A DNA stretch of 64,000 nt from Bacteroides stercorirosoris (GTDB lineage Bacteria; Bacteroidota; Bacteroidia; Bacteroidales; Bacteroidaceae), in NCBI RefSeq assembly GCF_900142015.1, contig NZ_FQZN01000006.1, positions 1 through 64,000 of the forward strand, given 5' to 3'. The position numbers and the translations under genes are program-made. This document shows, one piece after another, positions 26,438 through 35,723 of the stretch. A model generated the notes under the pieces. The model was not told the DNA's origin. It saw nothing but the letters and a program-made list of their open reading frames with translations, and ran no database searches. How positions within the stretch are numbered: the first letter of the stretch is position 1; the number at the start of each line of letters is the position of its first letter.

Positions 26438-26872
26438 TTACCACTCGTATTGTTCTACGTATTCGTCATATACAGGCTCTTCGTTTATTCCCCATTTGAG
26501 GAATATCTGGCGGATACGTTCTTGTTCTCCGGGTTTGATGAGCCGTTCCTTGCGCCAACAGCGATAATAGGTGGCACGTTGCAGTTCTGCTATCATTTCG
26601 CGTTTGATACTGACGGCTTGGCTGTGTGGTATCTTGTCCAACAGATAGGTGATGCCGAGTGCGAACCGTTTCTTTTCGTCCGGCATGAAGTACGGGCAGG
26701 CGTCTTTGCAAGAGGCTATAAAGTTCGGATTTACGGTACTGATGGCGGGATATCTGGCCGGAACATAGGCTGTTACCATATATCTCAGGCATTTGGAAGC
26801 TTTTTTGCATTGCTTGTTGAGGCAATGGAGGAAAGTAAGCGGCACCTCGTTGTAGTTGAAGTCGGGACTCAT
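26438..26872 (-). CDS. DUF6078 family protein (small cysteine-containing protein)
   Basis: A 144-residue cytoplasmic protein without signal peptide. Seen: FNYNEVPLTFLHCLNKQCKK with Cys17 and Cys22, then CLRY (Cys28), a CKDACPYF motif and the ALGITYLLDKIPHSQ region, all in the order I know from the Bacteroides DUF6078 family. The cysteine spacing suggests metal binding, but no function is established. It is transcribed alone and converges on the GH3 gene. Confidence 0.75.
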   Translation of the reverse strand: MSPDFNYNEVPLTFLHCLNKQCKKASKCLRYMVTAYVPARYPAISTVNPNFIASCKDACPYFMPDEKKRFALGITYLLDKIPHSQAVSIKREMIAELQRATYYRCWRKERLIKPGEQERIRQIFLKWGINEEPVYDEYVEQYEW

Positions 26873-27036
26873 GATTGCATTTTGTAAGTTTATAAAATAA
26901 CGGTAAAGGTACTATTTGTTGGGGTAATAATCATTCAATATCGGAGAAATAATAGTTTTAATTTCTGATCGCCATTTCTTATCAGGGCATCCGCTTAATA
27001 ATCTGAATAGGTCTCTTTCTTACACGGATATGAATC

Positions 27037-27131
27037 TTTTCACCACAGAGTAACACAGAGTATCACAGAGTTTAATCAATTTGAAATCAAAAGAATAGAA
27101 CTCCGTGATACTCTGTGTCCTCTGTGGTGAA
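27037..27131. repeat. Palindromic repeat with CACAGAG arms
   Basis: Inverted copy of the palindrome at 632-723, including an identical loop (TTGAAATCAAAAGAATAGAA on this strand). The arms consist of 10-nt CACAGAGTAA-like units. Confidence 0.8.
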
Positions 27132-27158
27132 AACTCATTACTTTTTCAGTTTTGATAC

Positions 27159-27251
27159 ACCACAGATTACACAGATTTACACAGATTAGGGAAGATGTCT
27201 CTGATTATTAATAAATTAAATCTGTGCTAATCTGTGTAATCTGTGGTGAAA
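27159..27251. repeat. Palindromic repeat with CACAGATT arms
   Basis: A second palindrome inside the same element, starting ACCACAGATTACACAGATT and ending with its complement, with a different loop. It is the CACAGATT sub-type of the same family. Confidence 0.75.
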
Positions 27252-27324
27252 TAATTCCTTTCTGTACTAGTTTTGAATCAAAAGCCATCTGTTCAGATTA
27301 TTGAACGATACCCTCATCTCTTAT

Positions 27325-27818
27325 AATTAAAGTAAGAATAAAAAGCCTTTAATGTAGTAATTATTACAAAATTGTTTCATTTGAAATCTTGCCTTTATTC
27401 CTTATGAAAGGCTCAAGAGATACTTGTAGGGCATGTCTTATCTATAAACTTGTATATTTATATATTATCAACTTGTATATATTGATAATCTTTCCTCTTT
27501 TCATATATTAAATAATTTGATTTTATTTCTCTCGTAAGTTTCGGATATTGAAACAATTGAATATTAAATATTCATATAGTGCAAATAAATGCCTCCATCA
27601 TCTTCTTTTTTTTATTTCAGCAACTTCCCTACCGGGCAATCGCTTAATTAGTTGTCTCCTTACTTTTTTAGTGCCTATAACAGAAATAGATACAATTTAT
27701 CGTCTCCCTTATTACTCCGATATTTGCATACTGAGATTTTAGGCTGTTTTCGGACGTTTCAGAGGTGAGAATGTGGATCCGGTTTATAAAATGATTTTAT
27801 AATAAAAACGAGAATTGA
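27325..27818. other. AT-rich upstream region of the pilus operon
   Basis: About 490 bases with no convincing gene; the frame at 27548-27742 has no domain, signal or ribosome site. It contains a short inverted repeat ATTATCAA/TTGATAAT (27464-27489) and the AACTTGTATAT direct repeat beside it. Regulatory sites of the pilus operon should lie here, but I see no clear TAnnTTTG box with a -33 element. Confidence 0.4.
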
Positions 27819-28388
27819 ATGAAGAAGATATTAGTATGCATACTATTCATATTGGGTTTGTTGCCGACTGAAAGTAAGGCTCAGAAGATTGCCGTAAAAA
27901 GCAACCTTCTTTATGATGCTACCACTACTATGAATCTCGGTCTGGAAGTAGCATTGGCACGCAAGTGGACATTGGATATTCCGGTCAATTATAACCCTTG
28001 GAAGTTTGATGATACCCGTTTGAAGCACTGGGGCATACAGCCGGAACTTCGGTACTGGTTCTGCGAAAGCTTCAACCGTACATTCATCGGGCTGCACGCC
28101 CATTACGCAGACTTCAATGTGGGCGGATGGCCCGACTGGCCGTTCGTCAGTGAGAACATGCAGAATATGCGCTATCAGGGGCGCTTGTATGGCGGTGGTA
28201 TTTCGATAGGCCACTCATGGATATTGAGAAAACGCTGGAGTATAGAGGCTTCCCTCGGTTTGGGATATGCACGCATTGTGTATGAAAAGTATCCCTGTGC
28301 AACGTGTGGCACTAAACTGAAAGATACCGGCAAGAACTACCTGGGCCCTACTAAAGCAAGTGTGTCACTTATTTACGTAATTAAATAG
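27819..28388 (+). CDS. DUF3575 outer-membrane protein, first gene of the pilus operon
   Basis: A 189-residue exported protein. Seen: signal peptide (1-21, cleavage after SKA), then alternating amphipathic strands (KIAVKSNLLYDATTTMNLG, GGGISIGHSWIL) and a final VSLIYVIK strand, which suggest an eight-stranded-type outer-membrane barrel. The family regularly precedes DUF3868 and Mfa-type fimbrillin genes in Bacteroides. Its stop is 2 bp from the next start, so the two are coupled. It probably helps assemble or anchor pili; no direct function is known to me. Confidence 0.87.
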   Translation: MKKILVCILFILGLLPTESKAQKIAVKSNLLYDATTTMNLGLEVALARKWTLDIPVNYNPWKFDDTRLKHWGIQPELRYWFCESFNRTFIGLHAHYADFNVGGWPDWPFVSENMQNMRYQGRLYGGGISIGHSWILRKRWSIEASLGLGYARIVYEKYPCATCGTKLKDTGKNYLGPTKASVSLIYVIK

Positions 28389-28389
28389 A

Positions 28390-29916
28390 ATGAGAAGGAT
28401 GAAAAGAAATGTGCAATTCATCATATGGGTACTGACTGCCTTATGCCTGAATCTCGACGGAGTCATGGCTCAGGAACGCTCTTATGAAGGAGCTATCACT
28501 ATAGAGCCTGTGCGACTGGAGCAACTGGGGGAAACTATCCATATAGATTTTGACATAGTGATGGATAATGTGAAGGTGAAATCATCTCATGGGGTGGACT
28601 TTATCCCGCAATTGGTTTCTCCCACCGTTACCTACGATCTTCCGCGGGTTTCCATCAAGGGGAAAAACGAGTATCTGGTTTATGAACGCAGGCTGGCGGT
28701 GATGAGCGCTAAGGCGAAGAAGAGCTACAAGGCACCTTATCTGATAGAGAAAAATCAGAAGAAGAAGAGTGGTGTTATTCGCTACCGATATACGTTGCCT
28801 TACGAGGCTTGGATGGCGAATGCCCGTCTGAACGTGCAGCGTGATGAGTGCGGTTGTGGCGAAAGCACACTGATGAATGTGGAGTATGCTTTTGATAAGG
28901 TTACACTCGAACGTATGCTGGTGCCGTATGTGGTGACTCCCTATCTCTCGTACGTAGAGCCTACGGTGGAGGAGATAAAGAGCCGTGATGTGCAGGCGGA
29001 ATGTTTTCTGGATTTCGAGGTGAATAAGGTGAATATCCGTCCCGAATATATGAACAATCCTCAGGAACTGGCTAAGATACGTGCGATGATTGACGATCTG
29101 AAGTCTGATGCCAACGTGAAGGTGAAGCGTCTGGATATCATCGGCTATGCTTCTCCCGAAGGAACGCTGGAGGCGAACAAACGTTTGTCCGAAGGTCGTG
29201 CCATGGCATTGCGTAATTATCTGGCTGCCCGCTATGACTTCCCGCGCGACCAGTATTACATCATCTTCGGCGGTGAAAACTGGGACGGGCTGATAAAGGC
29301 GCTCGATACGTTTGAGATGGATTACAAGGACGAAGTGCTGGACATCATTACGAATATTCCTATTGAAAAGGGTAGGGAAACGAAGTTGATGCAGCTTCGT
29401 GCGGGAGTGCCTTACCGGTTTATGCTGAAACATATATTTCCAAGTCTGCGTGTAGCTATCTGTAAGGTGAGTTACGATGTGAGGAATTTCAATCTGGAGG
29501 AGGCGAAGGAGGTGATAAAGAAACGTCCGCAGAATCTGAGCTTGAATGAGATGTTCATGGTGGCCAATACCTATCCGAAGGGTTCGCAGGAGTTTATCGA
29601 TATTTTTGAGTCTGCCGTCCGCATCTATCCGGAAAGTGAGATTGCCAATATGAATGCGGCTGCCGCAGCCCTTTCGCGCAATGACCTGGTTTCTGCGGAA
29701 CGCTATCTGGAAAGAGTGAAGTCGGACGCTTGTCTACCCGAATATAACAATGCAATGGGAGTTTTACTATTAATGAAAGGAGAGTATGAATCATCGGAAA
29801 AGTATTTGAAGGCTGCCGAACAGTCGGGACTGGATGCGGCAAAGGGAAATCTGGAAGAATTAGCAAAGAAAAAGGCTAATGCGGCCGAGATAAAGAGAAG
29901 GAATAAAAGTGAGTAA
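28390..29916 (+). CDS. DUF3868 / OmpA-like pilus-associated periplasmic protein
   Basis: A 508-residue exported protein. Seen: signal peptide (1-27), DUF3868 domain (about 30-150), a CGCG cysteine pair near 158, an OmpA-like segment (about 205-310; FEVNKVNIRPEYMNNPQEL, IIGYASPEG, NKRLSEGRAMALRNYL) that could bind peptidoglycan, and C-terminal TPR-like repeats (about 390-490). In P. gingivalis an OmpA/TPR protein of similar type affects fimbrial assembly. It lies 2 bp after the DUF3575 gene and 36 bp before the major fimbrillin. Confidence 0.87.
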   Translation: MRRMKRNVQFIIWVLTALCLNLDGVMAQERSYEGAITIEPVRLEQLGETIHIDFDIVMDNVKVKSSHGVDFIPQLVSPTVTYDLPRVSIKGKNEYLVYERRLAVMSAKAKKSYKAPYLIEKNQKKKSGVIRYRYTLPYEAWMANARLNVQRDECGCGESTLMNVEYAFDKVTLERMLVPYVVTPYLSYVEPTVEEIKSRDVQAECFLDFEVNKVNIRPEYMNNPQELAKIRAMIDDLKSDANVKVKRLDIIGYASPEGTLEANKRLSEGRAMALRNYLAARYDFPRDQYYIIFGGENWDGLIKALDTFEMDYKDEVLDIITNIPIEKGRETKLMQLRAGVPYRFMLKHIFPSLRVAICKVSYDVRNFNLEEAKEVIKKRPQNLSLNEMFMVANTYPKGSQEFIDIFESAVRIYPESEIANMNAAAAALSRNDLVSAERYLERVKSDACLPEYNNAMGVLLLMKGEYESSEKYLKAAEQSGLDAAKGNLEELAKKKANAAEIKRRNKSE

Positions 29917-29952
29917 ATTATATATGTATTAATTCTAATAAATGTTTGTTTT

Positions 29953-31653
29953 ATGCTAAAGATTAAATCTATTTTAGTGTCATTGCTGGCTGTTGCGGCA
30001 TTGGCGAGTTGCTCAAAAGAGAATGACGAAAATGATTCAACGACACAGGGCTCCAATATGGATGTGGCTTATATGTCGCTGCGGATTAGTTTGCCTAGTC
30101 AAAAGGCGAATACTCGTGCGTCAGGAGAATTAGATCCTGAAGGAGCGGAGGGTGATATCAAGACTCTTCATGTTATTACATTCAATGATAGTAAAAAATT
30201 GGTGCATCATTCCAAACAGAGTCCGGTTATAGTTTTGCAGGGCACTAGTTTGACAGGTTCGGGTAATAGTAGAGGTACAAATGCCATTATGGTGAGTGCT
30301 GACACCAAGTTTCTGCTTGTAGTTGCCAATCCGGGTACGAAGCTGGCAGCCAGATTGGGAAGCATGACTTCTGGTTCCTCGTACGATGAGTTCAATGATA
30401 TGGTTCAAACAGCACTTGCAGATCCCAATGACAAGCCCGAGACACTTGTAGGAGAAATTGTGGATAATACGAAAGGTTTTACCATGATTAATGCAGGTTT
30501 TTATAATGACGTTAGTGATGTATGGGAGCAAGGCTGCTTGCTTGATGTATCGGGTAATGTGGTTGTTTACGATGGCACCAATTATGCGGATGAAGATGCG
30601 GCTAAAGCTGCGGCAGAAGCTTCAGGTAAGAGGGCGACCTTGGATATTGAACGTCTTTCTGCAAAGGTGGAGGTATCTGTAAAAGATGCTTCTGAGTTGA
30701 CGGTGCTGCCTGAAGGTGCAACATTCGAATTTCTGAATTGGACACTTGATTATTACAACAGTCTTTTCTTCCCGTTTGCTGAGAAATCTACAACTAAGGC
30801 GACTCATACCTCTGCTTTCTATAAAAATAATTTCTATACTACGGATCCGAACTTTGCAGATCCTGATCATAGAAATGGAATTACCCTAAATAAGGTTGTT
30901 GATCGTGCGCCTAATGTAACTTGGAAAAATAAGAGTGTAAGACCTGCAACTCCGGTTGTTGAATATTGTATCGAGAATACAATGGCTGATGGCGACCAAA
31001 AGTTTGGTGCAGCTACACGCATAGTAATTAAAGGAAAATATGCTCCTAAAGACTATACACTTGGAGAGGATTGGTTCTCTTATGCCGGCATAACCTATAA
31101 AGATCTTGACGAGATTCAGACAGCCTATAGTGATGCTAAAAAAGTACTTGATGATAGAGTTACTGAAATTGGGGGAGATCCGACTGCTGCAATGGATCAG
31201 GCGAAACTTGAATTTCCTGTAGAGGCCAAGTTCGTGGAAGTCTGTGACAATTTCCTTGGTGCAGTAAACGCTGCTCTTGCTCCAACTGCGATTGCTACTT
31301 TTGCAGATATTAAGCAAGATACTCATCTTGACGCTATTACTAATGGTGGTGAAATTGTTAAAATCGCTGATTGTATTAAATGGTATCCAAAAAGCATAAA
31401 TTATTATTATTACGAAATCCGCCATGACAATACTAACGACGAATACATGTATTTCGGTAAATACGGTGTGGTGCGTAATAACTGGTATAGCCTTTCTTTG
31501 GGTAAGGTTAACGGTGCCGGTACACCATGGTATCCTGGTGGCGGTCCCGAAGATCCCGATCCTGAAACTCCTATCGATGAAAAGCCGGGATTCCTTGCTT
31601 TTGATATTAAAGTCGCCCCATGGGTATACTGGCAAACTGATTTTGAAATTTAA
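29953..31653 (+). CDS. Mfa1-type major fimbrillin (type V pilus subunit)
   Basis: A 566-residue lipoprotein precursor. Seen: lipobox LAALASC-type with Cys20, then strand-rich Mfa1-like N-terminal domain and a C-terminal domain ending in WYSLSLGKVNGAG and a final FDIKVAPWVYWQTDFEI strand, typical of the donor strand in this family. TRAS at Arg55 is a likely Arg-protease maturation site. Type V subunits are lipidated, exported, cleaved after Arg and polymerised by strand exchange. A Pro/Asp-rich linker (GGGPEDPDPETP) precedes the end. A hairpin at 31671-31708 follows and may limit readthrough to the minor subunits. Confidence 0.92.
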   Translation: MLKIKSILVSLLAVAALASCSKENDENDSTTQGSNMDVAYMSLRISLPSQKANTRASGELDPEGAEGDIKTLHVITFNDSKKLVHHSKQSPVIVLQGTSLTGSGNSRGTNAIMVSADTKFLLVVANPGTKLAARLGSMTSGSSYDEFNDMVQTALADPNDKPETLVGEIVDNTKGFTMINAGFYNDVSDVWEQGCLLDVSGNVVVYDGTNYADEDAAKAAAEASGKRATLDIERLSAKVEVSVKDASELTVLPEGATFEFLNWTLDYYNSLFFPFAEKSTTKATHTSAFYKNNFYTTDPNFADPDHRNGITLNKVVDRAPNVTWKNKSVRPATPVVEYCIENTMADGDQKFGAATRIVIKGKYAPKDYTLGEDWFSYAGITYKDLDEIQTAYSDAKKVLDDRVTEIGGDPTAAMDQAKLEFPVEAKFVEVCDNFLGAVNAALAPTAIATFADIKQDTHLDAITNGGEIVKIADCIKWYPKSINYYYYEIRHDNTNDEYMYFGKYGVVRNNWYSLSLGKVNGAGTPWYPGGGPEDPDPETPIDEKPGFLAFDIKVAPWVYWQTDFEI

Positions 31654-31670
31654 TATACTTTTTATGAATA

Positions 31671-31708
31671 TACGGGGCGGTGCGAACAGCCTGCCCTGTA
31701 TTTTCTTT
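31671..31708 (+). terminator. Hairpin with T tract after the major fimbrillin (attenuator)
   Basis: TACGGGGC pairs with GCCCTGTA (one G-T pair) around an inner GC stem, followed by TTTTCTTT. It lies 17 bp after the fimbrillin stop, inside an operon that continues, so partial termination is the likely role. Confidence 0.65.
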
Positions 31709-31918
31709 AAAAAACATTCCGTGCGGAACTTACTGCCGGAAAATTAGAACGAGCCGGTGACAGGCTTTCCAAAAACAGCACGTAACCCCCTCTGCGCATC
31801 CGGAATATATAAAATACGGAAAGCGCCCTAAAAGTGGAAATAACCGGAGGTCACTAAACACGGTCTCTGACAATATAATCGGCAGCCTTAAAAACGCTGT
31901 CCATAGAAGTAAAAAGAT

Positions 31919-32917
31919 ATGTTCGGAAAAATCAAATCGCTATTCCTTGTCATGATCTCGGTGCTGTACATCACCTCGTGTGATAGTATACGTGAAGACT
32001 TGCCCCGGTGTGAACTTTGGCTGGAATTTGTATTCGATTACAATATGGAATATGCGGATGCATTCAACCCGCAGGTTAAATCGGTTAATGTATTTGTGTT
32101 CGGCAGCGATGACAAACTGCTCTTTTCCAAGAGCGCTGAGGCTACAGCGCTGGTTGGTGGTAACCGGATGTCACTTACTGATGAACTTGAGTTCGGTAAC
32201 TACAAAGTATTGACCGTTGGTGGTTTGTCTGATAGTTTTCATGTTCTGAACAATGTTGGTCATGACCTGGTTCCGGGAACAACCACCCTTCAGCAATTAG
32301 TTGTAGCCTTGAAGCGTGAGTCGGATATAGTTGATTTCGAGTTTTCGCATCTCTATTTTGGAGAAGTTGTAGAAGTAGATCACTTGCCATCCAATACCAG
32401 TCACAAGGTTTATCAGGTAGATCTGATACGTGACACCAATCGGTTTAATATCGCATTGATGGGGTATGAAGAAAGCGAAGTAAGCGGAACTCAATATACT
32501 TTTGAAATTCAGGCATCGGAAAATGCGGCTTATTCTTGGGAAAATGAACCCACAGGACAAGGACCGGTCATATATGCGCCTTACTATATTAGTTTGAGCG
32601 AAACTTCGGATGTGATAATGACTGCACGTCTGAACACCATGCGTCTGCTTAATAGGAATGAATTGGATTATAAGTTCATTATAAAGGATGCGGCTACCGG
32701 AGCCGGAATCTGGAGTTACAGCTTGATGAAGTTGCTGAACATTGCCCGGCCGGAATACCGTTATGATGGAACTGAACTTCCTTTTCAGGAATATCTCGAC
32801 CGTCAGAGCGAGTGGAATCTGATATTTTCTGTTATCGAAAAACCAGGAGGAGGATTCCTCCAGATTGGTCTTGTAGTGGGACCTTGGATATACTGGTTTC
32901 ATGATATCGAAGTGTAA
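31919..32917 (+). CDS. FimB/Mfa2-family pilus anchor lipoprotein
   Basis: A 332-residue lipoprotein. Seen: lipobox YITSC with Cys21, then DSIREDLPRCELWLEFVFDY, the start pattern of Mfa2/FimB proteins, and a C-terminus ending GPWIYWFHDIEV like the fimbrillin end. Unlike the other subunits there is no obvious maturation Arg in a loop before the first strand, consistent with an anchor that keeps its lipid and ends pilus growth. It is 265 bp after the fimbrillin and 3 bp before the next gene. Confidence 0.88.
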   Translation: MFGKIKSLFLVMISVLYITSCDSIREDLPRCELWLEFVFDYNMEYADAFNPQVKSVNVFVFGSDDKLLFSKSAEATALVGGNRMSLTDELEFGNYKVLTVGGLSDSFHVLNNVGHDLVPGTTTLQQLVVALKRESDIVDFEFSHLYFGEVVEVDHLPSNTSHKVYQVDLIRDTNRFNIALMGYEESEVSGTQYTFEIQASENAAYSWENEPTGQGPVIYAPYYISLSETSDVIMTARLNTMRLLNRNELDYKFIIKDAATGAGIWSYSLMKLLNIARPEYRYDGTELPFQEYLDRQSEWNLIFSVIEKPGGGFLQIGLVVGPWIYWFHDIEV

Positions 32918-32920
32918 AAA

Positions 32921-34027
32921 ATGAAGATTAGACTATTACATATTATGTGTTTGGCATTTACAGTCCTTTTGTTCTCATGTAACAGAGATGCAGATGTACT
33001 CGATGAGATGCTTCCCATTACCCGGACACAGCTTGATATCGGATTGATAGACAGCGGGGATGAGGAACAGCAGGAGGAGATAAAATCCATTCGCTTTATC
33101 GTGTTCAGTAACGCGTCCGGTGACGTGAAACTGAATGTGAATAAGCGTGTCATATTGGATACTCCGGGAACAGCTACAGATATAGCTGCACAGTATCTGG
33201 AAGTGACACCTAACAATGATATTATGATAGTAGTCGTTGTCAATGAACCACAGAGTCTTACGAGTAAGCTTAATGATGTTACCAGTTCATGGACACTGCG
33301 GGATTTGGATTATGATATCGCTACCATATTGGACGGTGGGCAGATCAATTCTACGACCGGGATGCCTATGGTGGGAGTAATCCGGGATATATCAGTGGCT
33401 TCCGATGAAACCAAATCTGTAGAAATGGTAATCGAACGTGCCGTAGCCCGGGTAGATGTCTTTCTCGAAGCTATAGACGGCGGGGCGGTGACCGGATATA
33501 CAGCCGGAAGCACCAGTGTCACTTTGCACAATCTCTCCAACGATAGTTATTTCGTGATGGGAAACGTGGACAATGGCACACGAGATAATGCCAATCCTTC
33601 GAAGAACTACGGTAAAGTGAAGGAAGACGTGCCGGAAAGCGATTTGTTACCGGGTACCTGGACGGCAACGGCATCAGAAACGTGGGCGTATTCATCGGCT
33701 GCCGGAGCTAAAAACCGGAAATTGCTTTGCTCGTTCTATACTGCCGAGCGCATATTCAAGTCGGATTATTCCGACCGGCTGGCTGTCAGTATGGCTAATG
33801 TCCCGAAAGGGCCTTCGGGCGTCACCGGGATCACTGAAAAGGTGATTGAAACCATAACGAAGGTTGATGATAAAGGTAGCCCGACAGCGCAGCCTTTTAC
33901 GGAGATCCGACGTAACAACGTGTACCAGATAACGGCACGTGTAGGAAAGATCGGTATTCAGATACTGACGATAACCGTAGAAGATTGGGGTGAAAGGCAA
34001 GACATAGATTTGGATATGGATTTGTAA
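32921..34027 (+). CDS. Accessory fimbrillin-family lipoprotein (FimX-like)
   Basis: A 368-residue lipoprotein precursor. Seen: lipobox LLFSC with Cys20; LPITRTQLDI with Arg35 as a likely cleavage site; SIRFIVFSN and MIVVVVNE strands of the fimbrillin N-domain; ARVDVFLEAIDGG, shared with FimA/Mfa1 proteins; and a C-terminus ending ITVEDWGERQDIDLDMDL. It follows the anchor gene by 3 bp. A minor shaft or sub-tip subunit is the best guess. Confidence 0.83.
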   Translation: MKIRLLHIMCLAFTVLLFSCNRDADVLDEMLPITRTQLDIGLIDSGDEEQQEEIKSIRFIVFSNASGDVKLNVNKRVILDTPGTATDIAAQYLEVTPNNDIMIVVVVNEPQSLTSKLNDVTSSWTLRDLDYDIATILDGGQINSTTGMPMVGVIRDISVASDETKSVEMVIERAVARVDVFLEAIDGGAVTGYTAGSTSVTLHNLSNDSYFVMGNVDNGTRDNANPSKNYGKVKEDVPESDLLPGTWTATASETWAYSSAAGAKNRKLLCSFYTAERIFKSDYSDRLAVSMANVPKGPSGVTGITEKVIETITKVDDKGSPTAQPFTEIRRNNVYQITARVGKIGIQILTITVEDWGERQDIDLDMDL

Positions 34028-34072
34028 TACCTTTCACTGCTTGTGTTTTTTTAATTTCGGAAAAGAAGTAAG

Positions 34073-35698
34073 ATGATAAAGACTATAAATAATATCAGGA
34101 TGATTATAACAGCGGCTATCCTTTCGGCTGTGCTCTTTTCGTGTATCGGCGAAGAGATGACGTGCGATAAGGAATTGATTGTTGTGCAACGTATCGGAGA
34201 AGGCGGCAATGTCGACACTCGTGGTACGGTTATCTCTTCGAATACCGACCTGAAAGGAGAAACATTTGGTCTTTTCGGTTCTCTGACACCCAATTCTTCT
34301 GCTCCTCAACAATATTTCAATGCAAGTGCCAGAGTAAACGCCGACCTGACCGCTACGATCTCGCCGCTGCAATATTGGCCCGGCTTGCAAAATGCGAGCA
34401 TGAGATTCTTTTCCTGGTATCCGTTCAGCGGTGCGAATGTACCTACTACGGATTTCACCGACCCCAGCGAAATGGTGCTGAACTATACAGCGAATGCGGC
34501 AGCCTCTAATCATGTGGATGTATTGGCGGCTGTATCGGGACCTGCATGGGTGGAAGGTGTGAACATACACTTCTACCACACACTGACTAAGGTTACCTTT
34601 ACCTTCAAAAAGGTAGCCCCGGTACCTGATGAAGTAACCATCGAGAAAATAGAGTTTCAGAATGTGGGACAAAGCGGCAAGCTCACTGTGGCTGAAATAC
34701 CAACCACCACTACGAAAAATGGCAAACCGAAGTTTGTCTGGAGCAATGTGACCACCGGAAATATCGCTTCTACCCCCACCGGAAATAAGACGGTGACCGG
34801 GGATGCCACCTTGATTGGTGATACGTTCCTCATGTTACCGACCGACAACTTCTCTGCAACAGCCAAGATCGTTGTCACCACTAACTATGGCGATTATGAA
34901 TTCCTGCTCAGCGAGATTGTCACTAAGAATCCACACTCTTGGGAGTCGGGAGAATACATCAACTATAACTTTACGATATCGAATGAGACCTATCAACTGT
35001 CAGCTACTCCGCTTGAGTGGGGTGAGAGTCCGGTGAATGTGATTTTCGACAAGCAGTATTATCTTAAATTGTCGCAGACTAAGGTGCAGACAGCCGACAA
35101 GCCGGCCACAGTCGATATAGAAGTGAAAACAAACTACGACGCGATTCCGAATACAGGTTATCTGCCGGGTGCGCAATTAGACACGGATGGCATGAAAACG
35201 TGGGCAACAGTCAATATGACGCAGACGTCCTTTTCGGAAGGTGTGTACACTTATAATGTCCACGTCTCGATGCCCAAATTTACTCCCAATCCCAAAGAAG
35301 GAGAAGAAGAAGAACGGTGGACGAGATTTTATATTAATGCAGGCAATCTGCATCATCTGGTGGCTGTACAGCAATGGAAAGAAGACGGAGAGTGGATGAA
35401 CTATGATGTACAACTGGATGATAATGATGGAGGAACCGGGATTATGCAACGTCGCAAGATTGTTTTTACCTCGGGCAATCCGGGTTGGTGGGAGTGGAAA
35501 ATAACCCAAGTGGATGATACTGACAATATTCTGCTCAATACTGAAACTATATTAGAGTCAATAGGTAAGAGTGGCGGTGCGGTTTATTTCTACTTCAAAG
35601 CGAACGCTGTGCCCGGTAAGAAGGCCACGCTTACACTGAGCAATACAAACGGAGACAATCCGGATATACCGGTAGAATTGACTGTACCGAGTATATGA
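34073..35698 (+). CDS. Fimbrillin-family accessory subunit with BACON-like C-terminal part
   Basis: A 541-residue lipoprotein precursor. Seen: lipobox LFSC with Cys24, NVDTRGT with Arg50 as likely maturation site, then a fimbrillin-like fold (YFNASARVNADLTATISPLQ, VDVLAAVSGPA, INYNFTIS), and a second half (about 330-541) with beta-sandwich features (KLSQTKVQTADKPATVDIEV, then SGGAVYFYFKANAVPGKKA) resembling BACON/Ig modules that bind carbohydrate or mucin. It is 45 bp after the preceding gene and 25 bp before the tip gene. Confidence 0.83.
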   Translation: MIKTINNIRMIITAAILSAVLFSCIGEEMTCDKELIVVQRIGEGGNVDTRGTVISSNTDLKGETFGLFGSLTPNSSAPQQYFNASARVNADLTATISPLQYWPGLQNASMRFFSWYPFSGANVPTTDFTDPSEMVLNYTANAAASNHVDVLAAVSGPAWVEGVNIHFYHTLTKVTFTFKKVAPVPDEVTIEKIEFQNVGQSGKLTVAEIPTTTTKNGKPKFVWSNVTTGNIASTPTGNKTVTGDATLIGDTFLMLPTDNFSATAKIVVTTNYGDYEFLLSEIVTKNPHSWESGEYINYNFTISNETYQLSATPLEWGESPVNVIFDKQYYLKLSQTKVQTADKPATVDIEVKTNYDAIPNTGYLPGAQLDTDGMKTWATVNMTQTSFSEGVYTYNVHVSMPKFTPNPKEGEEEERWTRFYINAGNLHHLVAVQQWKEDGEWMNYDVQLDDNDGGTGIMQRRKIVFTSGNPGWWEWKITQVDDTDNILLNTETILESIGKSGGAVYFYFKANAVPGKKATLTLSNTNGDNPDIPVELTVPSI

Positions 35699-35723
35699 TA
35701 TCTATAAGAAAGGAAATAAAAAT

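Larger units (their letters stand above)
26983..27314. mobile_element. MITE-like element, copy 2, with terminal repeats and flanking direct repeats
   Basis: A 332-bp non-coding element. The left end starts CAGGGCATCCGCTTAATAAT and the right end carries its inverted partner (27291-27314). It is flanked by near-identical direct repeats, CATTTCTTAT at 26973-26982 and CATCTCTTAT at 27315-27324 (9 of 10 bases), as expected from target duplication. Inside are two palindromes (27037-27131 and 27159-27251) and an ACTAGTTTTGAATCAAAA segment shared, inverted, with copy 1 at 567-843. Confidence 0.65.

Noticed and set aside
27464-27489. Invertible promoter switch for the pilus operon
   Set aside because: Arms are only 8 bp with a 10-nt loop, no second distant inverted copy and no adjacent recombinase gene were found.
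27548-27742. 64-codon frame upstream of the pilus operon
   Set aside because: No similarity, no ribosome site, AT-rich background; likely chance.
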